A stretch of DNA of 64,000 nt from Ignavibacteria bacterium (GTDB lineage: Bacteria > Bacteroidota > Ignavibacteria > Kapaibacteriales > UBA2268). The notes beneath the pieces were generated by a model. That model worked only from the letters and a program-made list of their open reading frames with translations, was not told the DNA's origin and made no database searches. Positions within the stretch are counted from its first letter, which is position 1, and every line of letters begins with the position of its first letter. The translations under genes and the position numbers were made by a program. The stretch is taken from positions 186,001 to 250,000 of the forward strand of contig JAISJI010000060.1 in assembly GCA_031261605.1 (NCBI GenBank). The letters are read 5' to 3'. Shown one piece after another: positions 8,307 through 17,528 of this stretch.

Positions 8307-9251
8307 TTAGTTATTGGCTCCGAGCCATCTTTCGGCATCAATGCCAGCGATACAACCACTACCAGCAGCAGATATTGCTTGTTTATAAGTTGGGTCTTGC
8401 ACGTCTCCACAGGCAAATACACCTTCTATGTTGGTGTAACTTGATTTGTCCTTCGTAATCAAATATCCCTCCTCGTTCATATCCAATATCCCTTTGAAAA
8501 TATTGGTATTAGGCGTATGTCCTATTGCAAGAAAAACTCCGTCAATCGTTTTATCTGTAATTTCTCCTGTAAGGACATTTTTCAATTTCACACCTATTAA
8601 AGATTGGACATTGTTTTGGATTTCACCAACATATTCCTCAATCACCGAATCAAGTATAAAACTAATCTTTGGATGTGCCTTTGCTCTATCAATCATAATC
8701 TTGGATGCACGAAAGCCCTGCCTGCGATGCACTATTGTAACTGATTTAGCAAGATTGGCAAGGTATAGCGAGTCCTCCATAGCTGTATCACCAGCACCAA
8801 CTACAATTACATCTTTGTTGCGATAGAAAAAACCATCACAAGTAGCACAAGAAGATATTCCAGCACCCCAATACGTCTTTTCCGATGGTATTTCAAGGGT
8901 TTTTGCGGTTGCTCCGGTGGATACGATAATAGATTTTGCGGTGTATGAAACGCCATCTTGGTTAATCACTGTAAATGGACGCTTGCTAAAATCCACAGAA
9001 TCAATTGTTTCTGTTAGAATAGTTGTGCCGAATTTCAATGCTTGTTTCTTAATTTCATCCATTAGCACAGGTCCAGCAATGCCATCCGGATGGCTTGGAA
9101 AATTCTCCACATCGTTTGTGATAGTAAGCTGTCCGCCGGGCTGCATCCCTTCAAATAGCAATACGTTAAGATTTGCACGCGAAGTATAGATAGCGGAAGT
9201 AAGTCCCGCAGGACCAGAGCCCAAAATAATTACATCATAAGTTGTAGCCAT
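8307..9251 (-). CDS. trxB: Thioredoxin-disulfide reductase
   Basis: This 314-residue cytoplasmic flavoprotein uses NADPH to reduce oxidised thioredoxin. The FAD-binding ILGSGPAGLTSAIYTSRA opens the protein, the redox-active CATC lies in SSCATCDGFFY near residue 135, the NADPH Rossmann motif VVGAGDTAMEDS follows, and the second FAD motif FACGDVQD is near the C-terminus. Length and order match low-molecular-weight TrxB exactly. No thioredoxin gene is in the window. A 225-base AT-rich divergent region separates it from the DUF4175-type gene. Confidence 0.96.
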   Translation of the reverse strand: MATTYDVIILGSGPAGLTSAIYTSRANLNVLLFEGMQPGGQLTITNDVENFPSHPDGIAGPVLMDEIKKQALKFGTTILTETIDSVDFSKRPFTVINQDGVSYTAKSIIVSTGATAKTLEIPSEKTYWGAGISSCATCDGFFYRNKDVIVVGAGDTAMEDSLYLANLAKSVTIVHRRQGFRASKIMIDRAKAHPKISFILDSVIEEYVGEIQNNVQSLIGVKLKNVLTGEITDKTIDGVFLAIGHTPNTNIFKGILDMNEEGYLITKDKSSYTNIEGVFACGDVQDPTYKQAISAAGSGCIAGIDAERWLGANN

Positions 9252-9476
9252 AGTTATTTCAAAAAATATTTCTCAAATCAGTTTAGTCACTTCGCAATAT
9301 ACGAAAAAAATATGAAAAAATTACTAATGGATACAATATACGTCCCTTATCAAAATAGTAACACGAACATATTATTACGAATAACTTTACACTAAAAAGG
9401 CAGTAAAGACACTCACTGTTTTTTTATATTCAACAACATCATAAATATATTGAAAAAAAATCGTATATTTAAGGTT

Positions 9477-12400
9477 ATGGAAAAAATACAATCACAATCA
9501 TATCAATCATTGCTCAATAAAGTAAGCGCTACAAGAGCAAAGGAAACCGCATTACAACTCTTATCCGGCATACTAACTTCGGCTGGTATCACACTGCTTG
9601 CTGTGCTATTGGCGACAATGATAGAGTTTTTTGCAAGTGGCGACACCGCTTTCAGAACTTGCGTCGCAGTCGTTACATTAGTCATATTCCACGTCTCAAT
9701 GATAGTGTTTATCGTTCCACCGATATTGCGTGCTTTTGGAGTGCGAGGACTACCATCTATCAATGATGTATCCTTGCGAGTCGGCAAATATTATCCGGAA
9801 ATCAAAGACAAATTAGGCAATGCTATACAATTAATATCCAATGCCGATAAGAATATCGGCTCATCTAGTAGTTTGATAACTGCCGAAGTAGATAGCGTTT
9901 ATGGCATTGCAAAGGATAAAAACTTTGATGTAATTATCAACAAGAGACGCAACTATTACTTAATACTTTTTTTCGTAGCATCGCTACTTCTCACCATCAC
10001 AACATTTGGCGTATCAGAAGGAATGGGCGAAGCATTTTTCCGATTAAGAAACTTTACTCAATCGTTCATACCGCCAGCACCGTTCACTATAAAGTTGGAA
10101 ACACCAGAGATGACGCTACTTCGCGGAGCAAAAGCAGAAATAATATTCTCTGCAACAGGGCAAGCACCGGATTACATTCTACTGAAAATAAAGGAAGAAA
10201 CACAGAACGATTTTGACGAATACAAATTGAAAAAAGATAAAGATGGTATGTATAAATATGAAATTGCGACAGTTAAGCAGAATTGCACATTCTACGGCGA
10301 AGCCACTTGGATTACATCCGCCATCGTTACTGAAATTGGCAATATCAAAGTTATAGATAGACCATTCATTCGTTCGCTTTCTGGAACGTTACATTTCCCT
10401 GCTTATGCCCATTTACAGCCGAAGGACATAGATGAACAATCGGCAGATATTGCAGCACTTAGCGGCTCTTCTGCAAACCTCTCCATCTCTACAAATAAGC
10501 CACTCAAAAATGCTTATATCGTTTTTGAAAAGACCACCATACAGATAGAAGATACAAGTAAGAACAAAGCCGATACATTTCACATTCCACTCAAAGTAAG
10601 CGATAACAAGGCATCCGGCACTTTGCGTATCAATCAAAATGGCTATTACTACTTTGTCGTTGAGGATTTTGATGGCGAGACAAATATAAATCCAATAAAA
10701 TATTCCGTTGTAGCATTGAGCGACGGCTCGCCAACAATAACATTGCTTTATCCAACCAATGATGTGCAAGTTACAACTCAGGCGTTGCTACCAATGAAAG
10801 TCGCAATATCTGATGACTACGGCTTCACTTCTCTGAAACTCTATTACAGATTGGCTTCCTCAAAATTCGCATTACCGGAAACCAATTACAAAGCAATAAA
10901 TATACCGCTAACGACCACTGACCTACTTGCCGAAATCGCTTATGTCTGGAACTTAAATAAAATCAATATCATCCCTGAAGATGTTTATGAATTCTACCTC
11001 GAAGTAGCCGACAATGACCTCAGCAATGGACCAAAGAAAGCACAAACCCAGCCACTCAAGGTGCGTCTGCCATCACTCGCAGAGGTCGCTAAGGAAGCGG
11101 ATGTATCGCAAAACCAGATGACCAATCAGTTGGAAAACATTCGCAAAGATGCAGAGCAAGTGAAAAAAGATATTGAAGAACTACAGCGCGATTTGCTTAA
11201 AAACAATAAGAATAAGGAACTAGATTGGAAGCAACAAAAGCAAATGAAAGACATTATGGAGAAGCAGGAGCAACTCCAAAATCAAATGCAACAAATGAGC
11301 CAGCAAGTAGAAGAAACTACTCAGCAACTCCAGCAGAACAATATGCTTTCACAAGAAACTATGCAGAAGTATCAGGAATTGCAGAAATTGATGCAACAAG
11401 TGAAATCTCCACAATTAGACCAAATGCGCAAGATGCAAGAAAGCCAGTTGCAAAAGATGACTCCCGAAGAATTACGCAAAGCAATGGAACAAGCAAAATT
11501 TGATGAAGAGCAATTTAAGCAAGGTATTGAACGCACTATGGAAGTCCTAAAACGTATGCAGGCAGAGCAGAAAACAGATGCTCTTACAAAGCGCGCCGAG
11601 GAGTTGAAGAAAAAACAAGATGAAATTAATAAGGAAATGCAGAACACAACCGACAAAAATAAATTGAACGAATTAGCCCAGAAGCAACAGCAGTTAAAGG
11701 ACGAATTGCAAAATCTATCCAAGGATATGAAATCGCTGGAATCATTGATGAAGGAAATCGGTGAGGATATGCCATTGCAAGAAATGATGGACGCAATGAA
11801 TGCTTTAGACAACCAAGACATCTCCGGCGATATGGATAACTCCTCCGAAAAAATGGAAAAAGGAGATAAGAGTAGTGCCGATAAATCGCAAAAACAAGCA
11901 AGCAAAAAGTTGGACGATTTTGCTAAGAAGATGCAAAAAATGAAGCAAGAAATGCAGGACAAAAATTCCAAAGAAGTTATGCGAAAAATGCAAAAGGCAA
12001 TTGAAAATATGGTGAAAATATCTAAGCATCAGGAGCAGACGAAAAACTTCACCGGACGTTCAGATAAAAATTCTACTCGCGTGCCGGATATTGCAAATGA
12101 ACAGGCGGACATCTTTGAAAATCTATACAATGTAGCAAATGAACTGAATGATATTGGTGGTAAATCATTCGCAATAACTCCCGAAATGGCTGATGCCATT
12201 AACGATGCAATGCGACAGATGCGTAAGACAATGGAACATCTAACAGAACGACAAATGCAAAATGCAAAGCAAGCACAAACCACCGCTATGAAAGATATAA
12301 ACTCTGCCTTAGTGCAAATGAAGGACGCTCTCGAGCAAATGAAAAGCGAAAGCGATTGCGACAATGGTGATGGTAGCAGTAATAAAAGTGGTGGCAAGAG

Positions 12401-13031
12401 TAAGAAACCCGGAAAAGGTGGTAGTGGAGGTGGTGCCGCTGGTGGAATGGGAATGGGCTCATCTATGCAAATGCAGATGCAACAAATGGCTGCTCAACAG
12501 CAAGCGATTAACCAGCAAATGCAAGAAATGATGGGACAAGGCGGTGAAGGTGGTATGTCCCAAGAGCAACGTGCTGCTATGCAACGCTTATCCAACGAGC
12601 AAGACCAAATGCGTAAGTCAATGGAAGAACTATCCAAAGAGCAAAAGGACTTAGGCACAAAGCCAGAAGATAGAGAAGAGCAACGTAAATTAGCAAATGA
12701 ATTGCAAAAAATGGCAGAAGAAATGAAGGAGATTACCGCTGACATAAATAGAGGAAATATCTCACCAGAAACATTGAAGCGACAAGAAAAAATACTATCA
12801 CGTATGCTTGATGCTACTAAATCCGTAAATGATAGGGATTTCGAAAAGAAGCGTGAGAGCAATAGCGGAAAAGATATGCAACTCAAATCTCCATCTGGCA
12901 TTGACCTATCTACCCAAGAAGGAAAAATGCGCGCTATGCAAGAACTTATGCAGTCAATAAAGAAGGGCTACACCAAGGATTATGAGCAAGTAATACGACA
13001 ATATTTTGAAGCAATTCAACAGCACTATTAA
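9477..13031 (+). CDS. Large membrane protein with Gln/Met/Lys-rich coiled coil (DUF4175-type)
   Basis: The 1184-residue product resembles DUF4175 proteins of FCB bacteria. Three hydrophobic segments lie near residues 30-55, 65-90 and 160-180. An extracytoplasmic beta-rich part (about 190-535, Ig-like) follows, and then a very long helical region (about 540-960) built from K/Q/E/M heptads such as KQMKDIMEKQEQLQNQMQQM. A Gly/Ser/Lys-rich linker with GGSGGGAAGGMGMG follows, and then a second Q/M-rich coiled coil (about 1000-1150). The start ATG at 9477 was preferred over an in-frame TTG at 9450, which adds only nine residues. Function is unknown; the shape suggests an inner-membrane scaffold spanning much of the periplasm. 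The extreme Gln/Met bias creates long open frames on the opposite strand that should not be taken as genes. Confidence 0.75.
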   Translation: MEKIQSQSYQSLLNKVSATRAKETALQLLSGILTSAGITLLAVLLATMIEFFASGDTAFRTCVAVVTLVIFHVSMIVFIVPPILRAFGVRGLPSINDVSLRVGKYYPEIKDKLGNAIQLISNADKNIGSSSSLITAEVDSVYGIAKDKNFDVIINKRRNYYLILFFVASLLLTITTFGVSEGMGEAFFRLRNFTQSFIPPAPFTIKLETPEMTLLRGAKAEIIFSATGQAPDYILLKIKEETQNDFDEYKLKKDKDGMYKYEIATVKQNCTFYGEATWITSAIVTEIGNIKVIDRPFIRSLSGTLHFPAYAHLQPKDIDEQSADIAALSGSSANLSISTNKPLKNAYIVFEKTTIQIEDTSKNKADTFHIPLKVSDNKASGTLRINQNGYYYFVVEDFDGETNINPIKYSVVALSDGSPTITLLYPTNDVQVTTQALLPMKVAISDDYGFTSLKLYYRLASSKFALPETNYKAINIPLTTTDLLAEIAYVWNLNKINIIPEDVYEFYLEVADNDLSNGPKKAQTQPLKVRLPSLAEVAKEADVSQNQMTNQLENIRKDAEQVKKDIEELQRDLLKNNKNKELDWKQQKQMKDIMEKQEQLQNQMQQMSQQVEETTQQLQQNNMLSQETMQKYQELQKLMQQVKSPQLDQMRKMQESQLQKMTPEELRKAMEQAKFDEEQFKQGIERTMEVLKRMQAEQKTDALTKRAEELKKKQDEINKEMQNTTDKNKLNELAQKQQQLKDELQNLSKDMKSLESLMKEIGEDMPLQEMMDAMNALDNQDISGDMDNSSEKMEKGDKSSADKSQKQASKKLDDFAKKMQKMKQEMQDKNSKEVMRKMQKAIENMVKISKHQEQTKNFTGRSDKNSTRVPDIANEQADIFENLYNVANELNDIGGKSFAITPEMADAINDAMRQMRKTMEHLTERQMQNAKQAQTTAMKDINSALVQMKDALEQMKSESDCDNGDGSSNKSGGKSKKPGKGGSGGGAAGGMGMGSSMQMQMQQMAAQQQAINQQMQEMMGQGGEGGMSQEQRAAMQRLSNEQDQMRKSMEELSKEQKDLGTKPEDREEQRKLANELQKMAEEMKEITADINRGNISPETLKRQEKILSRMLDATKSVNDRDFEKKRESNSGKDMQLKSPSGIDLSTQEGKMRAMQELMQSIKKGYTKDYEQVIRQYFEAIQQHY

Positions 13032-13051
13032 TTCAAAATTAATTAACATCT

Positions 13052-14083
13052 ATGAAAAAACTACTCGCACTACTGCTATTCGTCTGCACTTACTCATCGC
13101 TGCTCGCATACGATGACGCCACCTACGTGGATACAACCAAGTTTATAGAGATAGACATTGCGTTGCCACCATCGCCCTTGCTAAATTCAAATATAGAATT
13201 GAATGGTAAATTAACGCTACCAAATACCATCGGCAAAGTGACTTGTGTTATACTTGTTCAGGGCTCAGGTCCATCCGATTATGACGAAACTATATCGGTC
13301 AATAAACCATTTCGCGATATTGCTTATGGGCTGTCAAGCAATGGCATTGCGGTTCTACGATACGATAAGCGAACATACGACAAGCGGATATTGACAGATA
13401 CGAGTATTGATTTAAAGAATATTACAGTGAATGAAGAGTCAGTATTTGATGCTGTGAATGCTGCGAACTTCGCCTTCTCAAATTATGCAGATAAAATAGA
13501 CAACGTATACATACTTGGTCATTCGCTTGGTGGTTATGTAATGCCGCGAATTGCTAAATTAGCGAACAATGCAACCGGCTTCATACTATTGGCGGGCAAT
13601 GCCAGACCAATGGAAGCACTTATCAAAGAACAACTGCAATATATGTATGAGAATTTTGGCAATACAAATAGTTGGGAAACGAGGCAAAAACTGAATACAG
13701 AATTAGAGCGATGCGATAAAATAACCAGCCGTAACTACACTGCTGATACCCCATCTGACTCGCTACCACTAAATGTTCCTGCAAAGTATTGGTTGGATTT
13801 GGTTGATTATCATCCTGCTGATGAGTTTGCCGATGAGACGCGTCCAATTCTATTCATACAAGGCGGTCGGGACTATCAAGTAACCAAAACGGATTTGGAG
13901 ATTTGGAGAGATAAACTAACTCATAACAAGCAAGGTGGAGACAACGCTACGTTTGTTTTATTTGAAGACCTAAATCATTTAATGCAAAGTGGAAGTGGAA
14001 TTCCTTCGCCAGCGGACTATGGTGAAAAGAAAAATGTAGATGTGCGGGTAATAAATGAGATTATAAAATTTATTCGGAAGTAA
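13052..14083 (+). CDS. Secreted alpha/beta hydrolase
   Basis: The 343-residue product has a signal peptide (MKKLLALLLFVCTYSSLLAY) and an alpha/beta hydrolase fold. The oxyanion region is VILVQGSGPSDYDE, the nucleophile elbow is GHSLGGY (Ser near residue 158), the acid is probably in IQGGRDYQV, and the catalytic His is in DLNHLM. The complete triad suggests an active esterase or peptidase; the QGSGP segment resembles S9/YqjL-like dienelactone hydrolases. Substrate cannot be predicted. It starts 21 bases after the DUF4175-type gene on the same strand, so the two probably share a transcript. It is the last gene before the restriction locus. Confidence 0.8.
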   Translation: MKKLLALLLFVCTYSSLLAYDDATYVDTTKFIEIDIALPPSPLLNSNIELNGKLTLPNTIGKVTCVILVQGSGPSDYDETISVNKPFRDIAYGLSSNGIAVLRYDKRTYDKRILTDTSIDLKNITVNEESVFDAVNAANFAFSNYADKIDNVYILGHSLGGYVMPRIAKLANNATGFILLAGNARPMEALIKEQLQYMYENFGNTNSWETRQKLNTELERCDKITSRNYTADTPSDSLPLNVPAKYWLDLVDYHPADEFADETRPILFIQGGRDYQVTKTDLEIWRDKLTHNKQGGDNATFVLFEDLNHLMQSGSGIPSPADYGEKKNVDVRVINEIIKFIRK

Positions 14084-14243
14084 TGATTTAGCATACATAA
14101 ACAAAGCAAAAAAAATGATTGAAGGCGTTTCTGTAATATTGTCAGCAAAATAGTTATTTTTTGCGATGTAGAGAGGCACTTAATCACTAACAACGAGACA
14201 GGACTTTTAAGTAGTCATATTACCAAATTATTAACCCCTCATT

Positions 14244-17200
14244 ATGTTTAATGAAAACTCCCGCGTAAAACTTCCAGCAATCTTGCACTTGACAAGATTG
14301 GGCTATAAGTATTTTTCATTGAAAGATACTGCTTTTGAATTTGATGGTGAAACAAATATTATCAAAAATGTTTTACGTAAACAATTTCTAAAATTGAATG
14401 CTGCTACTACGCCATTAGAAAGCGATTTTGAGAGAGAATTTCAAAATATTTCACTTGAACTCGGCTACAATGATTTGGGAAAAAGTTTTTACAATCGACT
14501 TCTTGGCAACGGAAATTCTGAATACAAACTCATTGATTGGAACAATTTTAACAAAAACACTTTTCACGTTTGCACAGAACTAACTTGCAAAAACAGAGAT
14601 GATGAGTTTCGCCCGGATATTACGATATTTGTAAATGGACTTCCGCTATCATTTATTGAAGTGAAAAAGCCGAACAATCCAGAAGGCATCAAAGCAGAAC
14701 GCGACAGAATCAATTACCGTTTCAAAAACTATAAATTCCGCAAATTTGTCAATATTACGCAGTTAGTTGTTTTTTCAAACAATATGGAGTATGACGATGC
14801 AAGTATTGACCAACTGCAAGGCGCGTTTTATGCGACAACTGCCAGAAATTCAAAAGTGAAATTCAACAATTTTCGTGAAGAACTGAGAAGCGAAATTGTG
14901 GATAATGTCAAGCCGATTAACGAGGAAACTGAAAATTTTATACTGAAAGACAACAATCTAATCACGCTCAAATATTCTCCCGAATTTCTGACAAACAAAA
15001 ACGAAAAAACACCGACAAACAGCATTCTTTCCTCGCTTTTCACCAAAGAACGCCTGAAAATGCTTTTGCAATACGGCATTGTGTATTGTGAAGAAATAGA
15101 CGACAAAGGCGAGCCGATTTTACAAAAGCACATTATGAGATACCCGCAATTTTTCGCTACAAAAGCAATTCGCAAAAGATTGGACGAAGGGGTGAAAAAA
15201 GGAGTGATTTGGCACACACAAGGAAGCGGAAAAACCGCACTCGCATTTTACAATTATCGCTATCTCACCGATTATTTCAGCAAAAAAGGCGTTGTGCCAA
15301 AATTTTATTTTATTGTCGATAGATTGGATTTGCTCATACAAGCGGCAAAAGAGTTTAAAAAACGAGGTTTGATGGTATCTACCGTTAATAGCAAAGATGA
15401 ATTGATAAATGATTTCAAAACAAATACCACAAATGACGGAATTACGGTAATAAATATTCAAAAATTCAATGAAGATACATCTGCTTTCAACAATAGCGGA
15501 TACGATGTAAACATTCAGCGAATTTATTTTATCGACGAGGCACACCGCAGTTATGACCCCAAAGGGAGTTCGCTGGCAAATCTTTATAATTCCGATAAAA
15601 ATTCGATAAAAATTGCTCTTACCGGAACGCCACTGATTATGTATAAAGAGCGGCAAAATGACGACGAAAATGAAGATTTATTTGACAAAGCCGATTTGAA
15701 AACTACCCGCAATATCTTCGGCGACTATATTCATAAATACTACTACAATTCTTCAATCAAAGACGGCTACACATTGAAACTTCTACGCGAAGAAATAGAA
15801 ACTTCCTACAAAGAAAAATTAAGAGCAGTTGAAAAGAATTTGGAAGAATTTATCAAATCGGGAACTTTGGAAAGAAAAGAATTAAAAGCCCACAAAAAGT
15901 TTTGTAAACCGATGTTGGATTACATTATAGACGATTTTCAAAATTCGCGTATCCGTTTTGGCGACAAAACTATCGGCGCAATGGTGGTGTGCTACAGCAG
16001 CGAACAGGCAAGAGAAATGTTTAGGCAATTCTGTCTGAAACAGAATTTTCAGAATGATAGTATTAACAGAATAAATGATAATCCTGTAAATCCTGATTCA
16101 GACAATTTACGAGCCGCTTTGATATTACACAACGAAAACGACAAAGAAACACGCAAAAATGAAATTCAAGATTTCAAAGATGGCAAAATTGATTTCCTCT
16201 TTGTTTATTCAATGCTCCTCACTGGTTTTGATGCTCCGAGATTAAAGAAATTATATTTGGGGCGAAAAATTAAGGCACACAACCTTTTGCAAACCTTAAC
16301 CCGCGTAAATCGTCCATACAAAGATTTTCGTATGGGATATGTAGTTGATTTTGCCGATATTTCAAAAGAATTTGATGTTACCAATCGCTCCTATTTTGAG
16401 GAACTCAACCGTGAATACGACACCGATACAACCGGTGAAAACGGAAACGATATTTTCGGTTCATTGTTTATGCCAAAAGAAGAGATTGACGAAAAAATTA
16501 AACAAATAGAACTTATTATTAGCGATTATTCCGCCGAACTTGGCGACAACAAAGAGATTTTTTCGCAACAAATTCAGGCAATCGACGACCGGCACAAACT
16601 GCTTGAACTTAAAAACGCTTTGGAAGACGCTCGAGATATTTATAATGTTTCGCGGCTTGTGGGGTATGCGGAAATTTTGGAAACACTTGATTTAAAGCAT
16701 ATTTCGCAACTATTGACCGAAGTTTCAAATCGCTTGCAACTGCTCAATTTGAAAGAAGCGAATAGTAATGTAAATTCTCGCGAATTATTGAACGAAGCCA
16801 TTGAAAATGTGATTTTTGACTTTACAAAAATCGGTGAAGAAGAATTGCAAATGGCAGGAAATGATTTGCTGGAGATTGCACGTAAGACACGGCTGGCACT
16901 CAACAATAATTTCAACCAGAAAGACCACGTATGGGTGATGCTCTATGAAGAATTTATAGAATTACTGCGCAAAGATAACATTGACAAAAATAATTCGCTC
17001 GACCTTGAAAAAATGAAGGTTAAAAACGCTTATTTATCAAACATTTACAAAAAAATCCTCGAACTCAACCGCAAAAATTCGGTTTTACAGGCAAAATTCG
17101 GCGGCGACCGCAAATTTGCCCGCACTTACAAAATAATTGAATCTTCGGGCGAAGTAAGCAAGAACATTCCGCTTTATAACATTCTCAAAGCCATTAAACA

Positions 17201-17396
17201 AGAAGTTGATGCGCAGGTGCTTGTAAATGAGAATATACTACAAAATCAATCTTATTTTGAAACTTTTGTGGGCGAAAAAATCGCTGAAATTTGGAAAAAA
17301 CCCGACTACCAACAAGCGATAAATGCCGAAGTGGTGGATAAATTAGTTGATTATGTTATCAGAGAATATTTTGAAGAGTATAAAAATTCAGCGTAA
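14244..17396 (+). CDS. hsdR: Type I restriction enzyme, R (translocase/endonuclease) subunit
   Basis: The 1050-residue product is the motor and nuclease subunit of a type I restriction system; it cleaves unmodified foreign DNA after ATP-driven translocation. The N-terminal PD-(D/E)xK nuclease is seen as RPDITIFVNG...FIEVKKP (about residues 122-140). The helicase core follows with Walker A HTQGSGKTALAF near 325, DEAH in FIDEAHRSY near 430, ALTGTPL, and motif VI-type QTLTRVNRPYKD. A C-terminal helical domain completes it. Residues about 597-621 are encoded by a 73-bp palindromic repeat in frame, between the helix AREMFRQF and the strand ALILHNE, so the insertion is probably in a loop and tolerated. 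The gene is intact. It is followed by the repeat-filled junction to hsdM. Confidence 0.95.
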   Translation: MFNENSRVKLPAILHLTRLGYKYFSLKDTAFEFDGETNIIKNVLRKQFLKLNAATTPLESDFEREFQNISLELGYNDLGKSFYNRLLGNGNSEYKLIDWNNFNKNTFHVCTELTCKNRDDEFRPDITIFVNGLPLSFIEVKKPNNPEGIKAERDRINYRFKNYKFRKFVNITQLVVFSNNMEYDDASIDQLQGAFYATTARNSKVKFNNFREELRSEIVDNVKPINEETENFILKDNNLITLKYSPEFLTNKNEKTPTNSILSSLFTKERLKMLLQYGIVYCEEIDDKGEPILQKHIMRYPQFFATKAIRKRLDEGVKKGVIWHTQGSGKTALAFYNYRYLTDYFSKKGVVPKFYFIVDRLDLLIQAAKEFKKRGLMVSTVNSKDELINDFKTNTTNDGITVINIQKFNEDTSAFNNSGYDVNIQRIYFIDEAHRSYDPKGSSLANLYNSDKNSIKIALTGTPLIMYKERQNDDENEDLFDKADLKTTRNIFGDYIHKYYYNSSIKDGYTLKLLREEIETSYKEKLRAVEKNLEEFIKSGTLERKELKAHKKFCKPMLDYIIDDFQNSRIRFGDKTIGAMVVCYSSEQAREMFRQFCLKQNFQNDSINRINDNPVNPDSDNLRAALILHNENDKETRKNEIQDFKDGKIDFLFVYSMLLTGFDAPRLKKLYLGRKIKAHNLLQTLTRVNRPYKDFRMGYVVDFADISKEFDVTNRSYFEELNREYDTDTTGENGNDIFGSLFMPKEEIDEKIKQIELIISDYSAELGDNKEIFSQQIQAIDDRHKLLELKNALEDARDIYNVSRLVGYAEILETLDLKHISQLLTEVSNRLQLLNLKEANSNVNSRELLNEAIENVIFDFTKIGEEELQMAGNDLLEIARKTRLALNNNFNQKDHVWVMLYEEFIELLRKDNIDKNNSLDLEKMKVKNAYLSNIYKKILELNRKNSVLQAKFGGDRKFARTYKIIESSGEVSKNIPLYNILKAIKQEVDAQVLVNENILQNQSYFETFVGEKIAEIWKKPDYQQAINAEVVDKLVDYVIREYFEEYKNSA
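16032..16104. repeat. Palindromic repeat element, in-frame copy inside hsdR
   Basis: The left arm starts TGTCTGAAACAGAATTTTCA and the right arm ends CTGTAAATCCTGATTCAGACA-like, the imperfect reverse complement (about 24 bases per arm with four or five mismatches). The copy is 73 bases long, starts at the first base of codon 597 and contains no stop, so it encodes an Asn/Asp-rich peptide (NDSINRINDN). The same arms bound the 130-bp unit between hsdR and hsdM. The sharing of ends between a coding and a non-coding copy marks it as a dispersed element and not as a gene feature. Confidence 0.7.
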
Positions 17397-17398
17397 AA

Positions 17399-17528
17399 TG
17401 TCTGAATCAAAATTTTTAGAATTAAAGAATGAACAGAATAATGCAGAAATAAAAATTCTGCTAATTCTAAAAATTATGATTAAGACAAAAAGTAAAATTC
17501 TAAAATTCAGTAAATTATGATTCAGACA
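17399..17528. repeat. Palindromic repeat element at the hsdR-hsdM junction
   Basis: This unit starts TGTCTGAATCA (17399-17409) and ends TGATTCAGACA (17518-17528), perfect 11-bp inverted ends that continue imperfectly to about 25 bases. Inside lies a second right-arm-like segment (CTAAAAATTATGATTAAGAC, about 17467-17486), so the unit may be a tandem or nested pair. It starts two bases after the hsdR stop, and its right arm contains the ATG of hsdM (17517). It resembles the in-frame copy in hsdR. Confidence 0.75.

Noticed and set aside
11372-11971. Long Ser/Cys/Phe-rich open frame on the minus strand within the DUF4175-type gene
   Set aside because: It is the complement of Gln/Lys/Met-rich coiled-coil codons; the plus-strand gene explains the openness.
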